The notes beneath the pieces were generated by a model. It saw only the letters and a list, made by a program, of their open reading frames with translations, did no database searches and was not told the DNA's origin. Of a stretch of DNA of 64,000 bases, positions 51,887 to 60,358 are shown in pieces. Both the position numbers and the translations under genes were made by a program. Each line of letters starts with the position of its first letter. Position 1 is the stretch's first letter. Source of the DNA: Parafrankia irregularis (GTDB lineage: Bacteria > Actinomycetota > Actinomycetes > Frankiales > Frankiaceae); the NCBI RefSeq assembly GCF_001536285.1, contig NZ_FAOZ01000004.1:434001-498000 (forward strand), written 5' to 3'.

Positions 51887-51958
51887 GATCGACTGCGGCT
51901 TGCCCGCGTTGATCGACTACGGCTTGCGCGTGTTGATCGACTACGGCTTGCGGGCGAC
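51887..51958. repeat. 24-base tandem repeat over a methyltransferase stop codon
   Basis: Units GATCGACTACGGCTTGCGCG and relatives recur every 24 bases, three times. They duplicate the last codons and the TAG of the minus-strand methyltransferase. Confidence 0.8.
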
Positions 51959-52798
51959 GCCGCCGTACATGTAGACGTGGCTGTCCTCGATGGCGGCCGA
52001 CTCGGCGTCGGGGTGCCAGCGATGGACGAGGACGATGCCCGGGTCGAGCAGTTCCAGGCCGCCGAAGAAGGCCGCGACGGCCGTCAGGTCACGCGAAACC
52101 ATCGGGATCCCGCTGGCCCGGTAGGCGGCGGTGCCGTCCGCCACCTCCTCGGGGGCGAAGTCCGCCGTCACGGTGGAGATCGCCAGGATGCTGCCCGGGG
52201 CCAGCGGCGCCAGGAGCTCGCTGATGACGTTCTTCACGATCGCGTCATCCGGGATGAACTGGACGACCGCCAACAGGCTGACCGCCACCGGCTTGCTCAG
52301 GTCAAGGGTCTCCTGCAACTGGGCGGACTGCAGGATCTCCTGCGGCCGGCTCAGGTCGGCGTCGAGGTAGGCGGTGCTGCCCTCGGGAGTGCTGGTGAGC
52401 AGCGGCCGGGCGTGCAGCAGAACGATGGGGTCGCGGTCGACGTAGACCACCCGCGACTCGGGCGCGACCCGCTGGGCGACCTCGTGCAGGTTCGGGGAGG
52501 TCGGCAGCCCGGAGCCGATGTCGAGGAACTGTCGGATGCCGTGCTCCGCCGCCAGGTTGTGTGCCACCCGGGCCATGAAGTTGCGGTTCGCCCGCATGGA
52601 CGTCGGCAGGTTCGGCAAATGCCTGGAAAATTCTGCGGCTGCCGCGCGGTCGGCCGGGAAATTCTCCGTCCCGCCGAGGATGTAGTCGTAGACCCGGGCC
52701 GGGTGCGGCACATCGGTTTTCAGGTCGACGTCCAGTGGCGTTCCGTCGGCGATGATGACGGAAGTGCCGCCGTCGTTGGGCTCGGCCTCAGTGGTCAC
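51941..52798 (-). CDS. PF04672 (DUF574) SAM-dependent methyltransferase, copy 3
   Basis: A 285-residue third member: [76 protein letters not shown] and [20 protein letters not shown]. It is more diverged than copies 1 and 2, which lie 9 kb away. GTG 52798 has GGGGGAA ahead. Monocistronic, with its own terminator. The last codons and stop were duplicated downstream as a 24-base repeat. Function unknown. Confidence 0.85.
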   Translation of the reverse strand: MTTEAEPNDGGTSVIIADGTPLDVDLKTDVPHPARVYDYILGGTENFPADRAAAAEFSRHLPNLPTSMRANRNFMARVAHNLAAEHGIRQFLDIGSGLPTSPNLHEVAQRVAPESRVVYVDRDPIVLLHARPLLTSTPEGSTAYLDADLSRPQEILQSAQLQETLDLSKPVAVSLLAVVQFIPDDAIVKNVISELLAPLAPGSILAISTVTADFAPEEVADGTAAYRASGIPMVSRDLTAVAAFFGGLELLDPGIVLVHRWHPDAESAAIEDSHVYMYGGVARKP

Positions 52799-53208
52799 GA
52801 ATTCCCCCGTAGTGGGCGCGAATATTCTTCCGGCGCCTGCGTACGGGTGGGTCACATCTGCCGAACGCGGCACTGGCGCCGCCGGCGGACAGTGCCGACG
52901 TTGCGGGTAGAACCCTACCGTTCCGCTGATGAGGCAGGCGCTGTTTTGTCAGAAGGGAGCAAATGGAGTTCCGGCCCACCCGGACCCGGTGGACGGCTGC
53001 CGGCCGTCGCGGCAAACGTGGCCACTGGTTGCTTCTGGAGGTAAACCGGTGCCGCGGAGCCGCCACACGACGGCGCGATCTGCGCGAAATGTCTAGTCAA
53101 CTGGGCCCATTGCCCTCTTGTTCGCACCGTGCATGCGTGTACCGGTGCGGTGAACCCGCGTTCTCGGCCCGAGGCCACTACCTGCCAGACCAGCTTGCCC
53201 TTGCCCGC

Positions 53209-53790
53209 CTATCTGGCTGACCCGGCGGCTCTGAGGCCATCCAGCAGGAGGTCGAGCAGGCGCCCGACCTGGGCGCGGTCGCCGCGATCCGCGGTCGCCA
53301 GGGTCACGCCACTGATGCCGAGCAGGAGATCGTCAGCGGTGACGTCCGCGCGCAGCACGCCCGCCGACACCCCGGCGGCCAGCAGCATCGCCACCGCGTC
53401 GGTCAGCCGCCGGCGGCTGTTCACGAACGGATCACCGCCGGCGGCGACCAGGGCGCGAAGCGCCCCGCCCATCCCGCGCTTCGTCGCCATGTAGTCGACG
53501 AACCGGTCCATCCACTCGCGCAGCGCCTGATCCGGTGGCAGGTCGCGGACGAGCCCGTCGACCGAGTCGCACAGCCGGTCGAGCTCACCGCGGTAGGCGG
53601 CGTCGACAAGCGCCTCCCGGGTGGGGAAATGGCGGTACAGCGTCCCGATGCCGACGCCGGCCTCCTTGGCGATCGCGGCGAGCGTGACCTCGGCGCCGTC
53701 CTCCTCCTGCGGCAGCAGGCGGACGGCCGCGTCGAGCAGCCGCTGCCGGTTGCGCCGGGCATCCACACGCAGGGGGCGGGTGGATGGCAT
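53209..53790 (-). CDS. TetR/AcrR family regulator
   Basis: A 193-residue regulator with N-terminal helix-turn-helix: RRNRQRLLDAAVRLLPQEED, TLAAIAKEAGVGIGTLYRHF, PTREALVDAAYRGEL. The C-terminal domain (LLLGISGVTLATADRGDRAQ) is like the TetR_C_33 group. ATG 53790 has AGGAGG nine bases ahead. It is divergent from the SDR at 53912 with 121 bases between, holding an inverted repeat; the typical arrangement of a repressor controlling an adjacent oxidoreductase. Confidence 0.9.
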   Translation of the reverse strand: MPSTRPLRVDARRNRQRLLDAAVRLLPQEEDGAEVTLAAIAKEAGVGIGTLYRHFPTREALVDAAYRGELDRLCDSVDGLVRDLPPDQALREWMDRFVDYMATKRGMGGALRALVAAGGDPFVNSRRRLTDAVAMLLAAGVSAGVLRADVTADDLLLGISGVTLATADRGDRAQVGRLLDLLLDGLRAAGSAR

Positions 53791-53846
53791 CAGCTCTCGA
53801 CCTCCTGGCCGGCCGGGCTGGCCGGCCGGGAAATTTTCCGGAGCCC

Positions 53847-53875
53847 CCTCCGGTTCCTGTCGAGTGGAACGGAGG
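53847..53875. promoter_or_regulatory. Inverted repeat between TetR and SDR genes
   Basis: CCTCCGGTTCC and GGAACGGAGG pair (one bulge) around TGTCGAGT. It is centred in the divergent promoter region and is a candidate operator for the TetR protein, controlling both genes. Confidence 0.45.
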
Positions 53876-53911
53876 AGACTCCGGATAAGCGTACCGAGGA
53901 GAAACCGGATC

Positions 53912-54907
53912 ATGACTGATCGGATCACTACCCCGTTCAACGCCGAGTCGACGGCCGCCGAGGTGATCGCCGGCATCGACCTCACCGGCCGCCGCGCCAT
54001 CGTGACCGGCGGCGCCTCCGGCATCGGCATCGAGACCGCCCGCGCACTCGCCTCCGCCGGAGCCGAGGTCACCCTGGCCGTCCGCGACCTGGCCGCGGGC
54101 GAACGCACCGCCGCCGACATCACCGGCTCCGGCTCCGGCACGGCTGCAGGGCGGGTGCTTGTCGAGGCGCTCGACCTGGCCGACCAGGCCTCGGTGGCCG
54201 CCTTCGTGCGCCGCTGGGACGGGCCGCTGGACATCCTCGTCAACAACGCCGGCGTCATGGCCTCGCCGCTGACACGCACCCCCGAAGGTTGGGAGCTGCA
54301 GTTCGCCACCAACCACCTCGGCCACTTCGCGCTGACCGTCGGCCTGCACGACGCCCTGGCTGCGGCTGCGGCTGCGGGCGGTGGCGGTTCGGTCGGCGGT
54401 GGTGCCCGTGTCGTCTCGGTGAGCTCCAGTGCCCACCACCGCTCCCCGGTAGTCTTCGACGACATCCACTTCGACCGCCGCCCCTACGACCCGTGGGGGG
54501 CCTACGGGCAGTCGAAGACGGCCAACGTGCTGTTCGCCGTCGAGGCCAGCCGCCGCTGGGCCGACGACGGCATCACCGTGAACGCCCTGATGCCCGGCGG
54601 CATCCGCACCAACCTGCAGCGCTACGTCTCCGACGAGGATCTCGCCCGGTTGCGTGCCGCCGCGGGCGGCGGCGACCTGAAATGGAAGACCCCCGAGCAG
54701 GGTGCCGCGACCTCGGTGCTGGTCGCGACCTCGCCGCTGCTCGCCGGCATCGGCGGACGCTACTTCGAGGACTGCAACGAGGCCCAGGTCGGCGTCCTCG
54801 GCGCCCGCAACGGGGTAGCCGCCTACGCCCTTGACCCGGACGCCGCCGCCCAGCTCTGGGACGTCTCCGAGCGGACCCTCGGCCTCGGCGTGACAGCCGC
54901 CAGCTGA
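53912..54907 (+). CDS. SDR family oxidoreductase (retinol-dehydrogenase-like)
   Basis: A 331-residue SDR: GRRAIVTGGASGIGIETARA, VNNAGVMASP, NHLGHFALT, VVSVSSSAHHRSPVVFDD, and YGQSKTAN with catalytic Tyr and Lys. The extended C-terminus is like the retinol dehydrogenase/WW-domain oxidoreductase-like group. An Ala/Gly-rich insertion at about 150-165 breaks the loop before the SVSSS strand. ATG 53912 has GAGGAGA ahead. The divergent TetR gene probably represses it. Confidence 0.85.
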   Translation: MTDRITTPFNAESTAAEVIAGIDLTGRRAIVTGGASGIGIETARALASAGAEVTLAVRDLAAGERTAADITGSGSGTAAGRVLVEALDLADQASVAAFVRRWDGPLDILVNNAGVMASPLTRTPEGWELQFATNHLGHFALTVGLHDALAAAAAAGGGGSVGGGARVVSVSSSAHHRSPVVFDDIHFDRRPYDPWGAYGQSKTANVLFAVEASRRWADDGITVNALMPGGIRTNLQRYVSDEDLARLRAAAGGGDLKWKTPEQGAATSVLVATSPLLAGIGGRYFEDCNEAQVGVLGARNGVAAYALDPDAAAQLWDVSERTLGLGVTAAS

Positions 54908-55380
54908 TCCCGCCCCGCCGCAGCCCACTCGGTTCCGGGTTGTCGGCCACGTGGCGTGACGGACGGCCGATGCCGCGGATCGGCCGTCCGCCGGCGTTCC
55001 TGCCAGGGCGTTCGTGGTCCTGGGCGTTGCACTGGGGCCGCTGATCATCCTCAGGAGGATCCAACCCGGTGAGGGATGAGGCTGGGGTTCGTCCCCGGGG
55101 CGCTGATCCTCACTGGAGGGATCGCGACACGGTCGGAGCCTGTGCGGGGCTGCCGGTCGTCTCCGAAGGTGGGCTTTGATCGATCGTCGATTCCTGATCA
55201 GCGGGTTTTGTTTCGCGGCGGGGTAGGTTTCCTGGCTGCCGGCCTTGTCGACGTATGTGCGCCTAATCCGGGCGGGCAGATACCTTACGCATGGTTACAG
55301 ATGCTTACCGTGAGCAACAATTTACATGGGTTAACATTCCGGACACATCCAGCTGGCCCTTCTGTCCGTAGACAACGGGC
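54908..55380. other. Intergenic region before beta-lactamase-fold protein
   Basis: 473 bases. The last 110 have lower GC (TTACGCATGGTTACAGATGC, AACAATTTACATGGGTTAAC) and probably contain the promoter. No riboswitch core or gene was recognised. Confidence 0.4.
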
Positions 55381-56526
55381 ATGGCTCGTAAGCACACCTC
55401 CACCGGCAACATCAGCAGTCACCGTGTCGACCGGCGTGCCCGGCAACGCGTTGTTGCAGTTGGGGGCGCTGCTGCTGTGCTGCTGGCGTCCAGCGCGGCG
55501 GCGACCGCCGCGGCCACGGTCACCGGCACCGCCGGGCTGACGGCGGTCGCGTCGACCTCGGCGCTGGTCCATTCCGTGGACCCTTCTCCCACCACCGCGG
55601 CGGCCTCGGCGGACACCACGGCCGCGCCCACGTCCACTCCCACCGCGACGACCGCCGCTCCGACGGCCACCCCCGCAACCACGGTCGAGCCCACGGCAAG
55701 GGCCACAGCCACGGACGCAGGCCCGGCCGGGTCGAATGCCGTCGGCGCCGCGGAGGCTCCCAACCCGCTGGCGGCGAGCAGTGCGTCCGCGCAGGGCGGC
55801 GTCACCGCGAGCGTCCTGGCGGAGCAGTTCCGCGCCTACCTGGCCGGACGTCCCGGCTCGACCAGTGTCGCGCTGTACGACGCCGCGACCGGCGAGACCG
55901 TCGTCAGCAGCAGCGCGACGACCCGGACGGGGTGGGAGACGGCGAGCACCGTCAAGCTGGACATCCTGGCCGCGTTGCTGTCGAAGACCGGTCAGAGCGG
56001 TCAGCTGACCTCGTCCCAGACAGCGCTGGCCAAGAAGATGATTTCGATCAGTGACAACGCGTCGGCCACCTCGCTGTGGAACCAGGCGGGTGGCAGCGCC
56101 GGCATGAACGCCTTCTACCAGCGGCTCGGGATGAGCGCGACCACCGCTGGCGCCGGCGGCAAGTGGGGGCTGACGAAGACCACGGCGAGTGACCAACTCG
56201 CGGTGCTGCGCGCGGTTGCCTACCCCAACACGACGCTGTCCACCGCGGCCCGGGCCACGGCGAAGAGCCTGCTTGACGGTGTGATCTCATCCCAGCGGTG
56301 GGGCCTGACGGCGGGCGTGCCTTCCGGGGTGGCAGTGGAGATCAAGAACGGCTGGCTGCCCTACGACGGCGGATGGGTGATCAACAGCCTGGCCCACGTG
56401 CACGGCAACGGCCGCGACTACGTGATGGCTGCCTACACCCGGGACAGCGCCAGCGAGAGCACCGGTATCGCCACCGTCGAAGGCCTCTCGCGGATCGCCT
56501 GGGCCGCCGGGACTGTGCGGGGCTGA
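55381..56526 (+). CDS. Exported class A beta-lactamase-fold serine hydrolase
   Basis: A 381-residue exported protein. A signal anchor at about 24-45 is followed by a Thr/Ala/Pro-rich spacer to residue 140, typical of wall-spanning linkers. The catalytic domain has all three penicillin-recognising motifs: Ser189-Thr-Val-Lys192, Ser224-Asp-Asn226 and Lys322-Asn-Gly324. I do not see a clear omega-loop Glu-x-x-Leu-Asn, so carbapenem-type hydrolysis cannot be assumed; a D,D-peptidase or esterase role is possible. ATG 55381 is at the end of the lower-GC leader. The stop lies in a degenerate 18-20-base repeat. Confidence 0.85.
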   Translation: MARKHTSTGNISSHRVDRRARQRVVAVGGAAAVLLASSAAATAAATVTGTAGLTAVASTSALVHSVDPSPTTAAASADTTAAPTSTPTATTAAPTATPATTVEPTARATATDAGPAGSNAVGAAEAPNPLAASSASAQGGVTASVLAEQFRAYLAGRPGSTSVALYDAATGETVVSSSATTRTGWETASTVKLDILAALLSKTGQSGQLTSSQTALAKKMISISDNASATSLWNQAGGSAGMNAFYQRLGMSATTAGAGGKWGLTKTTASDQLAVLRAVAYPNTTLSTAARATAKSLLDGVISSQRWGLTAGVPSGVAVEIKNGWLPYDGGWVINSLAHVHGNGRDYVMAAYTRDSASESTGIATVEGLSRIAWAAGTVRG

Positions 56527-56620
56527 CCTGGACGGTGCACGGCCGACGGGCTGTGCGCGGCTGACACGGCCAGGAACTGCTGTGTCAGCCGGCACGGCCA
56601 GGAACTGCTGCGTCAGCCGG
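56515..56620. repeat. Tandem repeats over and after the stop codon
   Basis: Degenerate units starting GTGCGGGGCTGACC, GTGCACGGCC and GTGCGCGGCTGAC include the TGA at 56524. Two 28-base copies of CACGGCCAGGAACTGCTG... follow at 56565-56592 and 56593-56620 with one difference. CTGACAC/GTGTCAG can pair as a weak terminator. Confidence 0.7.
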
Positions 56621-56873
56621 GTGGCACAAGCTGCGACAAGGTGCGAGGAGCGTGCTGGTCACGGCTTCCGGGTACGTACCTGTACCGGGGGACACGGAGG
56701 CCGCCGCGACGTGAGTTCGGCCGGTGATGTGCGCCGGCCTCCGGTGCTTGTGTGATTGGTCCGCCGGACGAGCCCGGTTCTGGAACGAGGCGAGGCTGAC
56801 AGTCCGGTCGACCTGTTTTCGCTGTTGTGGCTGTCGTGACTGGCGAACCACCGTCCAGGAAGGCGCTTGCGCT
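56621..56873. other. Leader region of rppA
   Basis: About 250 bases between the repeat and the type III PKS gene. The frame extending rppA upstream lacks conserved sequence. CAGGAAGG at 56856 is the ribosome-binding site. Nothing else recognised. Confidence 0.4.
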
Positions 56874-57971
56874 GTGCCGATTCTCTGTCGCCCGGCAGTG
56901 ATGGTGCCGGAGCATGTGATCTCCATGGAACGGACCCTGGAGCTGGCCCGTCAGCTGCACAGCGATCATCCGCGGCTTGACCTGGTGCTGTGGCTCATCG
57001 AGAACACCGGGGTGCGTCAACGTCATCTGGTGCGTCCGATCGCGGAAACCCTGCGGCATCCGGGTTTCGAGGCCCGCAACGCTGCTTACGAGCAGGAGGC
57101 GCGGCAGCGGGTTCCAGCGGTGGTGCACGTCGCGCTGGCCAGTGCCGGGCTCGACGTGGCGGACGTCGACGCGATCATCTTCGTCTCCTGCACCGGGTTT
57201 CTCATGCCGTCGATGACGGCGTGGATGATCAACCGGATGGGCTTCCGTAACGACACCCGGCAGATTCCGATCGCCCAGCTCGGCTGCGCCGCCGGGGGTG
57301 CCGCCATCAACCGGGCCGGCGAGTTCTGCCTGGCCTATCCGACGGCGAACGTTCTCATCGTCGCCTGTGAGTTCTGTTCCCTGTGCTATCAGCCGACCGA
57401 TGACGGCGTGGGAAACCTGCTGTCCAACGGACTGTTCGGTGACGCGGTCGCGGCGGCGGTCGTCCGTGGGCAGGGCGGTCACGGCGTCCAGCTGGAGCGG
57501 AACGGATCCTTCCTGGTTCCGGACACCGAGGAATGGATCTCCTACGCGGTCAGGGAGACCGGATTCCATTTTCAGCTCGACAAGAGGGTTCCGGCGACCA
57601 TGCCGATGCTGGCGCCGGCGCTGCGGACCCTGGCGAGCAGTCATGGCTGGGACGCCTCTGACCTCGATTTCTACATCATCCACGCCGGCGGCCCGCGCAT
57701 CCTCGATGATCTGCGTGACATTCTCGGCGTCGATCCCGCCTTCTTCCGCTTCAGCCGGGCGACCCTCACCGACTACGGAAACATCGCGAGCGCGGTCGTG
57801 CTCGACTCGCTGCGCCGCCTGTTCGAGGACGACACGCTCGAGCACGGCGCCCGCGGGCTGATCGCCGGATTCGGGCCCGGCATCACGGCCGAGACCTGTG
57901 TGGGTACCTGGTCCCGAGCCGTCCGCGGTGGCCGCGGTGGCCGCGGTGGCGGTGGCGGCAGCGACCGCTGA
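56874..57971 (+). CDS. rppA: Type III polyketide synthase, 1,3,6,8-tetrahydroxynaphthalene synthase
   Basis: A 365-residue chalcone-synthase-fold enzyme that condenses malonyl-CoA units to tetrahydroxynaphthalene, precursor of flaviolin and bacterial melanin. Counting from GTG 56874 (MPILCRPAV), the triad falls at Cys138 (QLGCAAGG), His270 (FYIIHAGGPR) and Asn303 (YGNIAS), the numbering of Streptomyces RppA, which supports this start. FVSCTGFLMPSMTAW and NTEEWISY-like DTEEWISYAVR are also as in RppA. The C-terminus is a Gly/Arg tail. The usual partner P450 or monooxygenase is not adjacent. The TGA lies in a 20-base duplication. Confidence 0.92.
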   Translation: MPILCRPAVMVPEHVISMERTLELARQLHSDHPRLDLVLWLIENTGVRQRHLVRPIAETLRHPGFEARNAAYEQEARQRVPAVVHVALASAGLDVADVDAIIFVSCTGFLMPSMTAWMINRMGFRNDTRQIPIAQLGCAAGGAAINRAGEFCLAYPTANVLIVACEFCSLCYQPTDDGVGNLLSNGLFGDAVAAAVVRGQGGHGVQLERNGSFLVPDTEEWISYAVRETGFHFQLDKRVPATMPMLAPALRTLASSHGWDASDLDFYIIHAGGPRILDDLRDILGVDPAFFRFSRATLTDYGNIASAVVLDSLRRLFEDDTLEHGARGLIAGFGPGITAETCVGTWSRAVRGGRGGRGGGGGSDR

Positions 57972-57996
57972 GAGGTGGCAGCGGTCGCTGAGGGGG
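57957..57996. repeat. 20-base duplication over rppA stop codon
   Basis: GGCAGCGACCGCTGAGAGGT (57957-57976) and GGCAGCGGTCGCTGAGGGGG (57977-57996) are tandem. The first contains the rppA TGA. Confidence 0.75.
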
Positions 57997-58229
57997 AACG
58001 GCGCGAGCGGGTCACCTGGGCGGGCTTCCTGGGCTGCCCGGACGGGCTGTGCGGGGAAGCTGTGTGGGAAAACCGTTTGATTTCCGGCCTCGTTCGGTTC
58101 GATGAATGCCGCGGATGGCGCTTTTCCAGCCCAATCAAATGGAGACTCAAGCGTTCTGCCGGGCTGTCGGGTTAACGTGCAGCCGGCGTCTGTAGTCGCG
58201 CCGAAAAATCATCTGGAGAGGGATCAAGA

Positions 58230-58520
58230 ATGAATCAGCAGGAGCAGCGCCAGCAGATCGAGCAGCAGCTGCGCCGGAACTGGCGGCAGCTGCGCTACCG
58301 CCTGCTTGACCAGTTCGGCCAGGTCAGCACCTCGGACCTGGACGCCGCAACCGGGATCAACGATCTCGTCGCCCGGATCGCGGACAGGACCCACCACAGT
58401 GAGCGGTACGTGGAGAACCGCCTGCGGGAACTGGTGGGAATCGGCGCGGGCCAGGGCATCCAGTCCAGTGAGCGTTTCGGATCCGAGTCGGCGGGGCGGG
58501 GCCAGCCGTTCGGCGGCTAG
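58230..58520 (+). CDS. CsbD-like small stress protein
   Basis: A 96-residue hydrophilic protein. Residues 17-70 (RNWRQLRYRLLDQFG, STSDLDAATGINDLVARIAD, YVENRLRELVG) follow the CsbD plan of a K/R-N-W-x-Q-L start, a D-D/D-L-D-x-x-x-G turn and a repeated helical unit. CsbD proteins are abundant under general stress but lack a defined biochemical role. A Gln-rich start and a Gly/Ser tail flank the domain. GGAGAGG precedes the ATG. Monocistronic. Assignment is by pattern only. Confidence 0.6.
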   Translation: MNQQEQRQQIEQQLRRNWRQLRYRLLDQFGQVSTSDLDAATGINDLVARIADRTHHSERYVENRLRELVGIGAGQGIQSSERFGSESAGRGQPFGG

Positions 58521-58854
58521 CAGCAGCGGGGGATTTCTGCACGGGCAGGCGCGGTACGGGGCCACGATCGACCGGGCGCGCCTGTCCTGCGTTCACAGCG
58601 CCGCGCCAGGCAGTTGTCGCCGCCCGGCGCGGCGTTTCCCATGCCTGGTCCCATGCCTGGTGACGTGATCGTCGACCTGGCCGCGGCTCGGTCGGGCCTG
58701 TGCTCGCTGGCTGATCTCGCTGGCTTTTCTCACTGGTGGCCGGCGCGGTGGCGCCCGTGGGTGCGCCGTGCTCCGCAGGAGCGTCACCGCCGAGCTCGAT
58801 CCGTCAGGCTTTCCCGCGGCATCCCGGGCCGGAGCGCGCCGCGGGACACCAAGC

Positions 58855-59061
58855 AATTCGACCAAAAGATGCAAAACGGGGCGAAGGGTCGCCTGGCGAC
58901 CCGCAAGAAAGAAGGAATCTGGTCGTCGGGACGACCGTAATCGTTCACTCTTGCGACTCGCCAAACCGGGCTCCCGGGCTCCCGGGCGCTCGGCGGTCCG
59001 GCTGCGTTCGTGGAGTGCGAACCTCCCTGCCCACCGACTAGCGATCTTGATCGGCGCCAAC
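58855..59061. repeat. Dispersed hairpin repeat, copy F (full-length)
   Basis: It starts AATTCGACC, then GGGTCGCCTGGCGACC, with the hairpin at 58902-58955 (CGCAAGAAAGAAGGAAT... against ...CGTTCACTCTTGCG). It continues through GCGTTCGTGGAGTGCGAACC to GATCGGCGCCAACC. It is the inverted counterpart of copy D along about 205 bases. Confidence 0.8.
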
Positions 59062-59089
59062 CTGTGACAGGCTCCAGAGCGACGACAAT

Positions 59090-59215
59090 CCGCAGATCTT
59101 CGAGCCGTGGCTCCGGGCCGCCGCTGTTCGCCGGGTCAGACCTGATGATCGTGGTCGTCGGGGCGACGAACACCTCGGGTCTTCGAGTTCCGGCTCCGGG
59201 CTGCCGCTGGGCGTC
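59090..59215. repeat. Decayed hairpin repeat, copy G
   Basis: GACCTGATGATCGTGGTCG pairs imperfectly with CGACGAACACCTCGGGTC around TCGGGG. Both flanks carry TCTTCGAG...GGCTCCGGGCCGCCGCTG-like sequence in direct orientation, similar to flanks of copies C and E. Probably an old member of the family. Confidence 0.45.
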
Positions 59216-59413
59216 GGCGGTCGGCGGTCGTGCGGTGTGCGGTGTGCGGAGGGCGGAGGACTGTGGCGAGCCCGCGTACACCGTCCTGCTTTATGGTGAT
59301 GGGGTGAGCCACGGAGCACTTCGCGCCACGCCTGCCTTATGGGGTTGCGCCGCCTGGCTTCACATGGTCGGGGAGCTTCCTGCTCCGGCGGGATCGCGGT
59401 CGCGGAGGTCGTC

Positions 59414-60358
59414 ATGGCAGGTGGGCTGAAGCGGCGGCGCTGGGGTGTGGCCGATGTGCCGGACCTGACCGGGAAGACGGCCGTTGTCACCGGCTCCAAC
59501 ACCGGAATCGGCTTCGAGGCCGCCAGACTGCTCGCCGTCAACGGGGCGACCGTCGTCATGGCGTGCCGCAACGAGGCCAAGGCGCTGGGCGCCAAGGAGA
59601 AGATCGTGGCCGCCGCCCCCGAGGCGGAAGTCTCCGTGCTACAGATGGACCTCAACTCGCTCACGTCCGTCCGCAAGGCGGCCGAAGCGCTGGTCAGTGA
59701 GCACCCGGTCATCGACCTGCTCATCAACAACGCCGGTGTGATCCTGCTGCCGCACGGTCAGACAGAGGACGGCTTCGAGCAGCATTTCGGCATCAACCAT
59801 CTGGGCCACTTCGCCTTTACCGGGCTTCTGCTGGACGCCGTGCTGGCCGCCGACTCCGGCCGCATCGTGACGGTCGGCAGCAACGGGCACCGGATGGGGA
59901 AGATCGACTTCGAGGACCTCGCCTACAAGCGGAACTACAAGCCGCTGCGGGCCTACGGCCGATCGAAGCTCGCGAACCTGATGTTCTCCTATGAGCTTCA
60001 GCGCCGGCTCGACGCGGCGGGGAAGACGTCGACGATCTCCCTCGCCGCGCATCCCGGCGGTGCGAACACCGACGTCGGTGGCCGGGGTGACACGCCGATC
60101 AAGCGGCGGATCAAGCGGTTCATCGACAGCATCCCCAACCCCATCGTGCATTCGGCTGTCAAGGGCAGTCTCCCCATCCTGCGTGCGGCGTCGGATCCGG
60201 AGGCCAAGGGCGGCGAGTACTACGGGCCGTCGGGGCTGCTGAAGATGACCGGTCACCCGGTTGTGGTGAAGTCCAACGCGGCGTCGCACGACGAGGAGGC
60301 CGCGAAGCGGCTGTGGGAGGCCTCGGAGCGGATGACGGAAGTGGCCATCTCGCTCTGA
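59414..60358 (+). CDS. SDR family oxidoreductase (retinol-dehydrogenase-like)
   Basis: A 314-residue SDR with GKTAVVTGSNTGIGFEAARL, INNAGVILLP, NHLGHFAFTGLLLDAVL, IVTVGSNGHRMGKIDF and YGRSKLAN (catalytic Tyr, Lys). The Ser is in VTVGSNGHR. The C-terminus (GGEYYGPSGLLKMTGHP) is characteristic of the Rv0439c-like oxidoreductase group in mycobacteria. ATG 59414 has CGGAGGT ahead; the upstream frame is not conserved. Stand-alone gene, substrate unknown. Confidence 0.88.
   Translation: MAGGLKRRRWGVADVPDLTGKTAVVTGSNTGIGFEAARLLAVNGATVVMACRNEAKALGAKEKIVAAAPEAEVSVLQMDLNSLTSVRKAAEALVSEHPVIDLLINNAGVILLPHGQTEDGFEQHFGINHLGHFAFTGLLLDAVLAADSGRIVTVGSNGHRMGKIDFEDLAYKRNYKPLRAYGRSKLANLMFSYELQRRLDAAGKTSTISLAAHPGGANTDVGGRGDTPIKRRIKRFIDSIPNPIVHSAVKGSLPILRAASDPEAKGGEYYGPSGLLKMTGHPVVVKSNAASHDEEAAKRLWEASERMTEVAISL

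Larger units (their letters stand above)
58521..59413. other. Long intergenic region with two hairpin repeats
   Basis: 893 bases. The region 58521-58850 shows no coding bias. Then come hairpin repeat copy F (58855-59061) and decayed copy G (about 59090-59215). GC-rich DNA with TCGGCGG-like runs leads to the next gene. Confidence 0.5.

Noticed and set aside
55260-55380. Possible c-di-AMP-type riboswitch before the wall-hydrolase-like gene
   Set aside because: The conserved core expected for that RNA class is not present; the leader only has lower GC.
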